DNA from: Clostridiaceae bacterium
GTDB lineage: Bacteria; Bacillota; Clostridia; Oscillospirales; Acutalibacteraceae
Direction: 5' to 3'
DNA length: 15,505 nucleotides
Assembly: GCA_904501705.1 (NCBI GenBank)
Contig: CAJGCA010000040.1
Location: 1-15,505, forward strand
The position numbers and the translations under genes are program-made. Shown piece after piece: positions 1-7,447 of this stretch. The stretch's first letter is position 1. Each line of letters starts with the position of its first letter. The notes below the pieces were generated by a model. The model searched no databases. It was not told the DNA's origin and saw only the letters and a list, made by a program, of their open reading frames with translations.

Positions 1-134
1 CCCTCTGATGAGGGAGGTGGCGAAAATCTGTGATTTTTGACGGAGGGAGAGAAAAGGAGAGCGATATTTATACTTGTCTATCTCTCCCTCAGTCCTCGCA
101 GACGCTCGGACAGCTCCCTCGTCAGAGGGAGCCA
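1..134. repeat. MITE-like palindromic short repeat, left end truncated by window
   Basis: The left arm, starting ccctctgatgagggaggtgg, and the reverse complement of 84-134, starting ggctccctctgacgagggag, are near-identical at their outer ends. Both end inwards in a gagggagag-type motif, giving two arms of about 50 bp around a short AT-rich centre (about 52-82). Each arm also holds its own small hairpin (ccctc...gaggg). No open frame in it looks like a gene. The arrangement fits a non-autonomous palindromic element. Similar 'ccctctgaYgagggag' repeats are, as I remember, scattered through Oscillospiraceae genomes. The first few bases of the left arm lie outside the window. Confidence 0.6.
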
Positions 135-318
135 AGGCGGGAATTCGACCCATTTATGGGTGGCTAGTAATCTATGCGTGGCTGGCAGGCCAACAAAAAG
201 CGCACTTGTGCGCAGCCAATAGTATTAGGGCTATGCCCGAAAATGAAATACCCCCCGCTATGCGGGGGGATTATTATTTGTTGCCTCGTTTATCTGTGAA
301 GGTTGATCGAAAAACCAC
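135..318. other. Non-coding stretch with several short hairpins
   Basis: No gene is seen here. The stretch holds a run of small perfect inverted repeats: gcgcac-tt-gtgcgc at 200-213, gggc-tat-gccc at 228-238 and ccccccgc-tat-gcgggggg at 251-269. The last is listed separately as a terminator. The spacing and lack of coding bias suggest remains of repeat elements or the downstream end of a gene to the left of the window. Confidence 0.4.
251..280. terminator. GC-rich hairpin terminator, possibly bidirectional
   Basis: An 8-bp perfect stem, ccccccgc / gcgggggg, has a 3-base loop (tat). It is followed on the + strand by attattattt and preceded by an A-rich run (aaatgaaata). It could end transcription entering from the left and insulate the lipoprotein promoter. 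The U-run is interrupted, so its efficiency is uncertain. Confidence 0.5.
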
Positions 319-347
319 TTGACGAACGTGAGAATATTGTGTACTAT
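319..347 (+). promoter_or_regulatory. Sigma-A-type promoter for the lipoprotein gene
   Basis: TTGACG at 319-324 and TACTAT at 342-347 are separated by 17 bases. Transcription would start near 354 and give a leader of about 88 bases before the ATG at 442. The leader carries a weak attcta...tagaat inverted repeat. The gene's ribosome binding site, AAGGAG at 429-434, lies 7 bases before the start. Confidence 0.6.
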
Positions 348-441
348 TAAAAGGAATGGATGAGTATGTCTGTTTTAGAGTATTCTACGCCAAATATCGC
401 GATAGAATCCCTTTTTACTATTGGGATGAAGGAGTGTTTAT

Positions 442-1236
442 ATGAAGCGCTTTGGTGTAATCCTTTTATGCTTATTGTTGGCTGTGTCTCTTTGCGCGTG
501 CATCAAACAGCCAAGCGAGTCGGTTGTTTCCACGCCGGTGTCGGATGCCAGCGGTGAAGGTGACGGTCAGAGCACCACATCCTCGACTACGTCGATCGGG
601 GCACTTGTTGTGACGGACACACAGGGTACGGTTGTGATCAATCCCGATGGGAAACCGGTAACGACCCATGTGACTGCTCTGCCGACCACCTTCCGTCCCG
701 TGACCGATCCGAGTGGTAGCACCGTAACCGAAGCGGATGGCGCGGGCAAAACGGAAATTGTGGTGCTGCCGCACATCACGGTATGGACCGATGCCGAGGG
801 CACGACCCACACCTCACATGTGACGGAGCATACGATTACGACTACCACCTCGACAACCTCGACCACCTCCTCCACGACGGTGTCGACCACCTCGACAACG
901 AAGCCGACGCAACAGGAGGTTGCAGATTCGATCAGCCTTCCAGCAGAGGGCTATTCTCCCGACAATCGCATTAAGCTCGGTACGGTTTCTCTCTCGGGCA
1001 ATACGGTGACGATGGTGATCAAGAACAATTCGGCGGTATGGGAGACCGAGGACGGCAAGTCCTATTTCGAATATACTTGCTATGATAAGAGAAACGCTAT
1101 TTTGTCGGTCGGGAAGATTGATTTCGGATACATTCCCGTGAAATCCAGCAAGACGTGTTCCTTTGAGATTCCGGAAAACACCGTTATGGTGGTGCTGACG
1201 GATTTCAAGGCAGAGTATTGGTCTAAGCCGGAATAA
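442..1236 (+). CDS. Thr/Ser-rich surface lipoprotein of unknown function
   Basis: This 264-residue protein begins with a short basic n-region and a hydrophobic core (about residues 4-17). It ends in a lipobox Leu-Cys-Ala-Cys with the lipidated Cys at position 20, so it should be exported and anchored to the outer face of the membrane. Residues about 25-160 form a low-complexity linker very rich in Thr and Ser, with several valine-rich, T-x-V-T-type strands. Residues about 165-264 look like a compact beta-rich domain (pattern G-N-T-V-T-M-V-I-K-N-N, then F-E-Y-T-C-Y-D). This resembles the Ig-like FxLYD-type domains of clostridial lipoproteins, but I assign that by pattern only. Start choice: AAGGAG 7 bases upstream. 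It is monocistronic, between a clear promoter and a clear terminator. Function is unknown; a cell-wall-spanning binding protein is a guess. Confidence 0.85.
   Translation: MKRFGVILLCLLLAVSLCACIKQPSESVVSTPVSDASGEGDGQSTTSSTTSIGALVVTDTQGTVVINPDGKPVTTHVTALPTTFRPVTDPSGSTVTEADGAGKTEIVVLPHITVWTDAEGTTHTSHVTEHTITTTTSTTSTTSSTTVSTTSTTKPTQQEVADSISLPAEGYSPDNRIKLGTVSLSGNTVTMVIKNNSAVWETEDGKSYFEYTCYDKRNAILSVGKIDFGYIPVKSSKTCSFEIPENTVMVVLTDFKAEYWSKPE
838..900 (+). repeat. Low-complexity Thr/Ser codon repeat inside the lipoprotein gene
   Basis: The DNA encoding the Thr-rich linker is built from imperfect repeats of acctcgac(a/c). The 13-mer ccacctcgacaac occurs at 845-857 and again at 887-899. Units are multiples of three, so slippage here would lengthen or shorten the linker without breaking the frame. 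Confidence 0.6.
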
Positions 1237-1257
1237 GAGGCGTAAAAGTTAATCGGA

Positions 1258-1291
1258 AGCCGAGGGCGTTTCTCCGCCCTCGGCTTTCTTT
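1258..1291 (+). terminator. Rho-independent terminator after the lipoprotein gene
   Basis: A perfect 11-bp stem agccgagggcg (1258-1268) / cgccctcggct (1275-1285) has a 6-base loop and is followed by ttcttt. It lies 22 bases after the lipoprotein stop codon. Confidence 0.85.
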
Positions 1292-1311
1292 GCGCAAAAA
1301 GAAGCTAAGGG

Positions 1312-1552
1312 ATGAAAATGGATAAAAACCGCAACAAAAACGGATATCGGTTTCCCTGAAGAACCGGACCACTGGATGTATCGGATGGATGACGGGTTGA
1401 TCCTACGCAAGGTATCGTACGATATTCCCGGTGGCGGAGATAAGGTAAGATCACCGTGCAGTAACATCTTTCGCCCCCTTTCCCTGACAGGTACGTCCCC
1501 CGTCCTGCCGGGGAATTTCATATGTAAATCGGGCTTGCAATTTTCCGTATAG
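1312..1552 (+). pseudogene. Possible decayed gene fragment between lipoprotein and transporter
   Basis: One frame is open from about 1319 to the TAG at 1550-1552. Its codon use from about 1340 to 1445 looks like real coding sequence (GAT ATC GGT TTC CCT GAA GAA CCG, giving D-I-G-F-P-E-E-P and later M-D-D-G-L-I-L-R-K-V). No good start or ribosome binding site precedes it in that frame. A start at ATG 1312 lies in a different frame and soon hits a stop. This could be the remnant of a gene with a frameshift and a lost end. I do not recognise the product. The rest of the 1286-1597 gap holds only a weak ccccg-tcctgc-cgggg hairpin (1498-1513) and the next promoter. Confidence 0.25.
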
Positions 1553-1563
1553 AGGGCTATAAT
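1535..1563 (+). promoter_or_regulatory. Strong sigma-A-type promoter of the EamA-Mrp operon
   Basis: TTGCAA at 1535-1540 and a perfect TATAAT at 1558-1563 are separated by 17 bases. The start of transcription would be near 1570, giving a short leader before the ATG at 1598. The ribosome binding site is GAGGAAG at about 1586-1592. Confidence 0.75.
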
Positions 1564-1597
1564 AATACGGATATGATATAGATATGAGGAAGATTGA

Positions 1598-2527
1598 ATG
1601 AAACGGATGTCTGCCCGCACCTTGCGCGGGAATTTACTGCTATTACTGACGGCGCTTATCTGGGGTGTCGCGTTCGTCGCGCAGAAGAGCGGCGGTGCGG
1701 GGCTCGGCGCGTTTACCATCATAGGGTTGCGCTCACTTATCGGCTCGGCGGGGCTGATGCTTGTCATCCCGTTGCTGGATAAGCTGGGCCTCAGCCGCAA
1801 GTCGGACAGTCCCGCACAGCGTAGGACGCTGTGGCGCGGCGGTATTCTGTGCGGGCTCGCAATGTTTGCTGCGACCAACCTGCAGCAGCTCGGTTTGCAA
1901 GGAGAGGGTATCTCCGAGGGCAAGGCGGCGTTCATTACCGCGCTTTACATTGTGCTCGTGCCGATCTTGGGGCTGTTTTTGCACCGTCGTGCGACTGTTC
2001 TCAACTGGCTTGGCGTTGCACTCGCTGCGGTAGGTCTGTATCTTTTGTGCGCGATGGGCGAGACGGGCTTCGGGGTGAGCGATATTCTGCTGTTGCTGTG
2101 CGCCTTGATGTTCTCGGTGCAGATTATGATTGTTGACCGCTTTTCTCCGAAGGTGGACGGCGTGCGATTGAGCTGTATTCAGTTCCTCGTTGTGGGAATA
2201 CTGAATTTGCCGCTGATGTTTTTGCTTGAGACGCCGAGCTGGGCAGGCGTGCAGAATCATCTGGGCGAGTTGCTGTATTTGGGCTTACTGTCCAGCGGTG
2301 TTGCCTACACTCTGCAAATTATCGCGCAGAAGGACACCGAGCCGACGACCGCTTCCCTGCTGATGAGTTTAGAATCGGTGTTTGGTGCACTGGCGGGTTG
2401 GCTGCTCGCGGGACACGCGATGGGCGGCTATGAGATCCTCGGGTGCGTGCTGATGTTTACCGCTATTGTGTTGGCGCAACTGCCTGCATCAACCTTGCCG
2501 AAAAGGAGAGAGAAGAATGCAGTTTGA
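1598..2527 (+). CDS. EamA-family drug/metabolite transporter (10 TM)
   Basis: A 309-residue integral membrane protein of the DMT superfamily, with two tandem EamA domains (about residues 10-150 and 160-295) and about ten hydrophobic helices. The second repeat carries the typical closing signature: Pro-Thr followed by a helix L-L-M-S-L-E-S-V-F-G and G-W-L-L-A-G (about residues 249-272). The family moves amino acids, nucleosides or other small metabolites across the plasma membrane; the substrate cannot be read from the sequence. The C-terminus is basic (K-R-R-E-K). It is the first gene of a four-gene operon and its last 11 bases overlap the next gene, implying translational coupling. Length is usual for the family. 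Confidence 0.9.
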   Translation: MKRMSARTLRGNLLLLLTALIWGVAFVAQKSGGAGLGAFTIIGLRSLIGSAGLMLVIPLLDKLGLSRKSDSPAQRRTLWRGGILCGLAMFAATNLQQLGLQGEGISEGKAAFITALYIVLVPILGLFLHRRATVLNWLGVALAAVGLYLLCAMGETGFGVSDILLLLCALMFSVQIMIVDRFSPKVDGVRLSCIQFLVVGILNLPLMFLLETPSWAGVQNHLGELLYLGLLSSGVAYTLQIIAQKDTEPTTASLLMSLESVFGALAGWLLAGHAMGGYEILGCVLMFTAIVLAQLPASTLPKRREKNAV

Positions 2528-3209
2528 GGGCATTCGGTCAGATGGCTTATATCTGCTCGCGGAGAACCGCTTTAACGACAGTAAGGCGTTTTATGAGGAG
2601 CATAAACCTGCCATTTGGCGCGGAGTGGTCGAGCCGCTCAAACATCTCGTTGCGGATATGACCCCTGCGATGCTGACGATCGACCCCTTGATGGGCGGCA
2701 ATATCAGCCGCGTGCGGCGGGACAATCGCTACACGAAGGACAAGTCGATGTACCGTGAGAATATGTGGATCGTGTTTATGCGGGACAAGCGTGCGTGGGA
2801 CTGGTGCGTCCCTGCGTTTTATATGGATTTTTCGCTGAATGGCGTGGAGCGGGGCATGGGCTTCTACGGCGCCACCCCCGCGATCGTGAAAGCCTTACGC
2901 CGTCGCGCCGAAGCGGACCCTGAGCGGGTCATCAAGGCAATCCGCAAGGCGCAGCGTGCGGGTTTTGTGCTCGAGGGCAATCCGTATGCCCGCCCGCGCA
3001 GTACCCCTGAGACTCCGAAGGAGCTGCGCCCGTTGTACGATTGTCGCAGCGTGGGACTCGGACGGATGGAAGCTCCCGATTTTGTCGCGGATGCCACGCT
3101 TCCCAACAAGCTGCTCAAAGGCTTTGCCGCTTGCGCACCGCTGTATCAGATTTTCGTCGAAGCGATGGAAGAAAATGCAGGATTGAGAGATGATTATGAT
3201 GTTAAATAA
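2517..3209 (+). CDS. DUF2461 family protein (TIGR02453)
   Basis: A soluble protein of 230 residues, starting M-Q-F-E-G. It matches the DUF2461 family in length and in landmarks: an N-terminal F-N-D-S-K-A-F-Y-E-E-H-K segment (about residues 20-31), R-D-N-R-Y-T-K-D-K-S near residue 70, and a central F-Y-G-A. The biochemical role of this family is not known. The start was set at the ATG at 2517 because AAAAGGAGAG lies just upstream at 2501-2510; a longer reading from 2466 has no such site and would lie inside the transporter gene. The gene overlaps the transporter by 11 bases and the following gene by 20, so the three are co-translated. Confidence 0.85.
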   Translation: MQFEGIRSDGLYLLAENRFNDSKAFYEEHKPAIWRGVVEPLKHLVADMTPAMLTIDPLMGGNISRVRRDNRYTKDKSMYRENMWIVFMRDKRAWDWCVPAFYMDFSLNGVERGMGFYGATPAIVKALRRRAEADPERVIKAIRKAQRAGFVLEGNPYARPRSTPETPKELRPLYDCRSVGLGRMEAPDFVADATLPNKLLKGFAACAPLYQIFVEAMEENAGLRDDYDVK

Positions 3210-3750
3210 TATTAAGGCCCAGGCCGCCGCGGCGGTGACCGAGCTTATTGAGATCGCGCATCTGGAGGCGGGGGATATTCTGGTGATCGGCTGCTCGTCG
3301 AGCGAGGTGCTTGGGGAGAAGATCGGCACCGCGTCCAGCATGGACGCGGCGGGCGCGATTCTTGACGGCATTTGGCCGATTTTGCAAGAAAAGGGGATTT
3401 TCCTCGCGGCGCAGTGCTGCGAACATCTCAACCGCGCGATCGTGATCGAAGCCGCTGCCGCCAAGGCGCGTGGCTACGAGGCGGTGAACGTTTTGCCGCA
3501 GCCGAAGGCGGGCGGCTCGTTTGCCACGACGGCGTGGCAGCGGATGGAGAACCCCGTCGCGGTGGAGGAAATCCGCGCGGACGCGGGGCTGGACATCGGC
3601 GGTACGCTCATCGGTATGCACCTAAAGCGCGTTGCCGTTCCCGTGCGGCTGTCGGTCGATACGATCGGCGAAGCGCGTCTGTTGAGTGCCCGCACCCGCC
3701 CAAAATTTATCGGCGGCAGTCGGGCGCACTACGATGAGAATCAATTATAA
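3190..3750 (+). CDS. DUF436 / TIGR01440 (YwlG-type, UPF0340) protein
   Basis: This 186-residue soluble protein matches the YwlG/UPF0340 family of Firmicutes. Family landmarks include G-C-S-S-S-E-V-L-G-E-K-I-G near residue 34, A-A-Q-C-C-E-H-L-N-R-A (about 72-82), the segment K-A-G-G-S-F-A-T-T-A-W (about 106-116) and D-I-G-G-T-L-I-G-M-H (about 135-144). The conserved Cys-Cys-Glu-His-Leu-Asn motif suggests a metal or catalytic centre, but no activity is established for the family. The start at 3190 (ATG ATT ATG ATG) has AGGA about 7 bases upstream; the Met codons at 3196 and 3199 are alternatives. The gene overlaps the DUF2461 gene by 20 bases and is 21 bases before mrp. Confidence 0.88.
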   Translation: MIMMLNNIKAQAAAAVTELIEIAHLEAGDILVIGCSSSEVLGEKIGTASSMDAAGAILDGIWPILQEKGIFLAAQCCEHLNRAIVIEAAAAKARGYEAVNVLPQPKAGGSFATTAWQRMENPVAVEEIRADAGLDIGGTLIGMHLKRVAVPVRLSVDTIGEARLLSARTRPKFIGGSRAHYDENQL

Positions 3751-3771
3751 TACAAGGGAAGAAGGATTACT

Positions 3772-4593
3772 ATGAGCGAATGCACACACAACTGCAGTAC
3801 CTGCAGTTCCAAATGTTCCGAGCAGGATCTGCGTGAACAGTTAAACCAGTACAGCCAGATTAAGAAGGTGGTCGCTGTCAGCAGCGGTAAGGGCGGCGTC
3901 GGTAAATCCTCCGTCACCGCGATGCTCGCCGTGATGATGGCGCGCCGCGGCTATAAGGTCGGCATCCTTGATGCCGACATCACCGGCCCGTCCATCCCCA
4001 AGGCGTTCGGCATCACCCGCAAGGCGCGCGGCAACGAGCTTGGCATCATTCCCGAGGAGGGGCATATGAACATCAAGGTGATGTCCATCAACCTCCTGCT
4101 CGAGGACGATACCCAGCCTGTCGTGTGGCGCGGTCCCGTCGTCGCGGGTGCGGTCAAGCAGTTCTGGACGGACGTCGTGTGGGGCGAGCTGGATGTGCTA
4201 TTCATTGATATGCCGCCCGGAACGGGTGACATTCCGCTGACGGTGTATCAGAGCATCGCTCTCGACGGCAACGTCATCGTTACCACCCCGCAGTCGCTGG
4301 TGCAGATGGTGGTTGCCAAGGCGCAGAAGATGGCGGGGATGCTCAATGTGCCGATTCTCGGCTTCGTGGAGAATATGAGTAGTGTCAAGTGCCCCGACTG
4401 CGGCAAGATCATCCCGCTGTTCGGCGACGGCAAGGCGCTCGACAAGGCCGCCGAGGAACTCGGCGTGCCCGTGCTCGCCCGGCTGCCGATGGATGCGCAG
4501 ATCGCCGCCTTGTGTGATGCGGGCGAGATCGAGCGGGTCGTCTGCGACGAGCTCGCGGGCGCAGTCGATGCGGTGGAAGCACTGCTGAAATAA
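3772..4593 (+). CDS. mrp: Mrp/NBP35-family Fe-S cluster carrier P-loop ATPase
   Basis: A 273-residue cytosolic ATPase of the Mrp/ApbC/NBP35 family, which binds and hands on [4Fe-4S] clusters to apo-proteins. The deviant Walker A motif G-K-G-G-V-G-K-S is at residues 39-46. It is followed by D-A-D-I-T-G-P-S-I-P (68-77), F-I-D-M-P-P-G-T-G-D (144-153) and the cluster-binding C-P-D-C at 207-210 of the homodimer interface. An N-terminal tail has four cysteines (Cys4, 8, 11, 15; C-x3-C-x2-C-x3-C), which could hold a second cluster as in eukaryotic Nbp35, although the spacing differs. It lacks the N-terminal DUF59/MIP18 domain seen in many proteobacterial Mrp proteins. The ribosome binding site is AGAAGGA at 3760-3766. 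It is the last gene of the operon. Confidence 0.95.
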   Translation: MSECTHNCSTCSSKCSEQDLREQLNQYSQIKKVVAVSSGKGGVGKSSVTAMLAVMMARRGYKVGILDADITGPSIPKAFGITRKARGNELGIIPEEGHMNIKVMSINLLLEDDTQPVVWRGPVVAGAVKQFWTDVVWGELDVLFIDMPPGTGDIPLTVYQSIALDGNVIVTTPQSLVQMVVAKAQKMAGMLNVPILGFVENMSSVKCPDCGKIIPLFGDGKALDKAAEELGVPVLARLPMDAQIAALCDAGEIERVVCDELAGAVDAVEALLK

Positions 4594-4602
4594 GAAATAT
4601 AC

Positions 4603-4638
4603 ACGCTGCCGATGAATGTTTGTCGGCAGCGTTTTTTT
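4603..4638 (+). terminator. Rho-independent terminator after mrp
   Basis: A perfect 10-bp stem acgctgccga (4603-4612) / tcggcagcgt (4623-4632) has a 10-base loop and runs straight into seven T residues (4632-4638). It ends the 1598-4593 operon, ten bases after the mrp stop codon. Confidence 0.93.
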
Positions 4639-4674
4639 GCGTAAAAAAGACTGGATTTTTTTGTGTATATACAG

Positions 4675-4680
4675 TACAAT
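4675..4680 (+). promoter_or_regulatory. Probable -10 element for polA
   Basis: TACAAT at 4675-4680 follows an AT-rich stretch. No convincing -35 lies 16-18 bases upstream (the best is tggatt at 4652-4657). Transcription would start near 4687 and leave a leader of about 26 bases. AAGGA at 4698-4702 is the likely ribosome binding site of polA. Confidence 0.45.
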
Positions 4681-4712
4681 AGTAAGGAATACACACGAAG
4701 GATGGGGTAGTT

Positions 4713-7283
4713 ATGTCACGATTGCTCGCGATCGACGGCAACAGCATTGTGAATCGAGCGTTCTATGGCGTGAAGGCGCTAACCACCAAAGATGGTCGCT
4801 ATACCAACGCGATTGTGGGTTTTCTCAATATTCTCGCGCGTCTGCGGGAGCAAACGCAGGCGGATCATATCGCGGTGGCATTCGACGTGCACGCGCCGAC
4901 CTTCCGTCACGCGATGTACGATGCCTATAAGGCGGGACGCAAGGGGATGCCCGACGAATTGCGCGAGCAGATGCAGCCGCTTAAGGACATCCTGCGCGCG
5001 ATGGGTTTGACCCTCGTCGAGCAGGCGGGCTACGAGGCGGACGACATCCTCGGCACGCTGTCGCGTGCGGCGGCGAATGCGGGGGATGAGTGCTTCGTCG
5101 CGACGGGCGACCGCGATTCGTTGCAGCTCGTCGGCGAGCGGGTGACGGTGCTGCTCGCCACCACCAAAATGGGCCACCCCGAGACGGTGGTGTTCGACCC
5201 TGTCGCGATTAAAGAGAAATACGGGCTGACCCCCGAACAGCTGATCGATCTGAAAGCGCTGCAGGGGGACACCAGCGACAATATTCCCGGTGTACCCGGC
5301 GTCGGGGAGAAGACCGCGCTCGATCTGATGCAGCGGTTTGGTGCGCTGGACGCGATCTACGACGACCTGGACACGCTGGACATTCGTGACAGCCTGCGAG
5401 CGAAGCTCGCCGTTGGGCGCGAAAGCGCTTACATTAGCAAAAAACTCGGCACCATCTGCCGTGAAGCTCCCATCGACACCGACAAGGCGCACTACGCGGT
5501 CGGGGAGATGCAGCGCGTTAAATTGGCGCGCCTGTTACAAGGTTTAGAACTGTTCAAATGGATGGAAAAGCTGGGCTTGACCGACGAGCCGATCCCTGTC
5601 GCACAGGCGGCGGTGGAGCTGCCCGCCCTCGCGGTGGAAGGTAACGAGGCGGCGGGAGAGATCGCCGCCATCGCCCGCAAAACGGGTAAGCTCGACGTCC
5701 TTGCGCAGGTAGAGGGCGATGAGATCGTCGTCCTCGCGGTCGGCGTTGAGGGGCGACTCGCCCGCGTTGATCGCCTGACCTTCGATTTCGAGGATCTGAT
5801 CGACCTGCTGGCCGATCCGACTATTAAAAAACGCACGCACGATAGCAAACCGCTGTTCGCGGCTCTGCTTGCGCAGGGGCTAACTCCCGCGGGCTTTACA
5901 CTGGATACCGCGCTCGCGGCGTATCTGCTCAACCCGCTTTCTTCCGATTATTCGCTGCCGCGGCTGATGCAGGAATACGCCATCCCCGTGCCGTCAGACG
6001 AGCCGCTCGTCGGCTTTGCCCTGCTCGCCGATCGGCTCGCGCAGCAGATCGAGGCACAGGGAATGACCGCTCTGCTCACCGAGGTCGAACAACCACTCGC
6101 CGAGGTGCTTGCCTCGATGGAGAATATCGGCTGCTATGTCGATCGCGAGGGTATTGCCTCTTTTGGGCGGGAGCTGACCGCCCGCATCGCGACCCTTCAG
6201 AGCGACATCTGGCAGGCGGTGGGGTATGAATTCAACCTCAACTCTCCCAAACAGCTCGGCAAGGCATTGTTTGAGGATCTCGGTCTGCCCGCAGGTAAAA
6301 AGACCAAATCGGGCTATTCCACCAACGCCGAGGTGCTGGAGAAATTGCGCACACAGCATCCCGTGGTGGAAAAGCTGCTCGAATACCGCACGCTGACCAA
6401 GCTTAACGGCACTTACTGTGATGGACTACTCAAGGTGATTGCGCCTGACGGGCGCATCCACTCGGTGTTTAATCAGACTGAGACGCGCACGGGGCGTATC
6501 TCCTCGTCGGAGCCGAATTTGCAGAATATTCCCGTGCGCTCGGATCTTGGGCGGCAGATGCGCCGCTTCTTCCTCGCCCGTGAGGGCTGGGAGCTGTGCG
6601 ACGCAGACTATTCGCAGATCGAGCTGCGCGTGCTCGCGCATATGGCGGACGAGCCGACGATGATCGAGGCGTTCAACAGCGGTGAGGATATCCATCGCTC
6701 GACCGCGGCGCAGGTGTTCGGCGTGTCGCCTGATATGGTAACCCCCGAAATGCGCTCAAGTGCCAAGGCGGTCAATTTCGGCATTATCTACGGCATTGGG
6801 GCTCACTCGCTGTCGGAGGATCTCGGTGTGTCCTACGGACAGGCGAAGGAATATATCGAAAACTATCTGCGCCATTTTGGCGCGGTGGACGCCTTTATGC
6901 GGCGGCTCATTGACGATGCGACCGAGAAAGGCTATGGCGAGACGCTGTTCGCCCGCCGCCGTCCCTTGCCTGAGCTTAAAGCGGGCAACGCGATGACGCG
7001 GCATTTCGGCGAGCGCGTTGCGCGCAATATGCCGATTCAAGGCACTGCCGCCGACATCATCAAGATTGCGATGGTGCGGGTGTACCGCCGCCTACAGGCG
7101 GAGGGATTACGCGCACGGCTCATTCTACAGATTCACGATGAATTGATGGTGGAGGCACCGCCCGAGGAGGCGGAGCATGCTGCCGCCCTGCTTAAGGAAG
7201 AAATGGAGGCCGCGGCATCGCTGCGCGTGCGCCTCGAGGTAGACGTTCATCGCGGCCGCACGTGGTATGATGCCAAAGGCTGA
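4713..7283 (+). CDS. polA: DNA polymerase I
   Basis: An 856-residue family A polymerase that fills gaps and removes RNA primers in lagging-strand synthesis and excision repair. The N-terminal 5'-nuclease domain (about 1-290) keeps its acidic motifs (V-A-F-D-V-H-A-P-T-F-R, Y-E-A-D-D-I-L, A-T-G-D-R-D-S-L-Q) and a helix-hairpin-helix near 179-210. The middle region (about 300-470) has the fold remnant of a 3'-5' exonuclease. It lacks the Asp-x-Glu motif and the central Asp of the DEDD set, so proofreading should be absent, as in Bacillus-type Pol I. The polymerase domain carries motif A (D-A-D-Y-S-Q-I-E-L-R from residue 630), motif B (from Arg681, R-S-S-A-K-A-V-N-F-G) and motif C (Q-I-H-D-E, His808-Glu810). 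The gene is monocistronic between terminators. Confidence 0.97.
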   Translation: MSRLLAIDGNSIVNRAFYGVKALTTKDGRYTNAIVGFLNILARLREQTQADHIAVAFDVHAPTFRHAMYDAYKAGRKGMPDELREQMQPLKDILRAMGLTLVEQAGYEADDILGTLSRAAANAGDECFVATGDRDSLQLVGERVTVLLATTKMGHPETVVFDPVAIKEKYGLTPEQLIDLKALQGDTSDNIPGVPGVGEKTALDLMQRFGALDAIYDDLDTLDIRDSLRAKLAVGRESAYISKKLGTICREAPIDTDKAHYAVGEMQRVKLARLLQGLELFKWMEKLGLTDEPIPVAQAAVELPALAVEGNEAAGEIAAIARKTGKLDVLAQVEGDEIVVLAVGVEGRLARVDRLTFDFEDLIDLLADPTIKKRTHDSKPLFAALLAQGLTPAGFTLDTALAAYLLNPLSSDYSLPRLMQEYAIPVPSDEPLVGFALLADRLAQQIEAQGMTALLTEVEQPLAEVLASMENIGCYVDREGIASFGRELTARIATLQSDIWQAVGYEFNLNSPKQLGKALFEDLGLPAGKKTKSGYSTNAEVLEKLRTQHPVVEKLLEYRTLTKLNGTYCDGLLKVIAPDGRIHSVFNQTETRTGRISSSEPNLQNIPVRSDLGRQMRRFFLAREGWELCDADYSQIELRVLAHMADEPTMIEAFNSGEDIHRSTAAQVFGVSPDMVTPEMRSSAKAVNFGIIYGIGAHSLSEDLGVSYGQAKEYIENYLRHFGAVDAFMRRLIDDATEKGYGETLFARRRPLPELKAGNAMTRHFGERVARNMPIQGTAADIIKIAMVRVYRRLQAEGLRARLILQIHDELMVEAPPEEAEHAAALLKEEMEAAASLRVRLEVDVHRGRTWYDAKG

Positions 7284-7313
7284 CGAATCAGATAAAATAA
7301 CGAAAAAATACCG

Positions 7314-7343
7314 ATACCGCTCTCGTTTCGAGGGCGGTATTTT
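7314..7343 (+). terminator. Rho-independent terminator after polA
   Basis: A 12-bp stem ataccgctctcg (7314-7325) / cgagggcggtat (7329-7340), with one G-U pair and a 3-base loop, is followed by TTT. An A-run (cgaaaaaata) precedes it. It lies about 30 bases after the polA stop. Confidence 0.8.
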
Positions 7344-7447
7344 GCGTTCTCAAAAATTGTCACCAATTTTTTCGGCAAATTGTTGGCAAAAATTACAAAA
7401 GAACAAGATTTTACGGAAAAATTTTCTAGTAAACTACACAAAAACCC

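Noticed and set aside
360..557. 65-codon frame before and across the lipoprotein start
   Set aside because: It starts near a weak AAGGA but overlaps the well-supported lipoprotein start in another frame, and shows no recognisable product.
472..890. Minus-strand frames across the Thr-rich region
   Set aside because: Valine-rich products arise from the antisense of Thr/Ser codon repeats.
1249..1935. Long open frame (228 codons) on the minus strand
   Set aside because: It runs antisense through a terminator, a promoter and the start of the EamA gene. Its product is Ser/Pro/Arg-rich with no domain pattern, and it has no convincing ribosome binding site.
4779..5492. 237-codon antisense frame within polA
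   Set aside because: It is the mirror of a GC-rich coding region and the polA frame is unambiguous. The Arg/His/Val-rich product is typical of a shadow frame.
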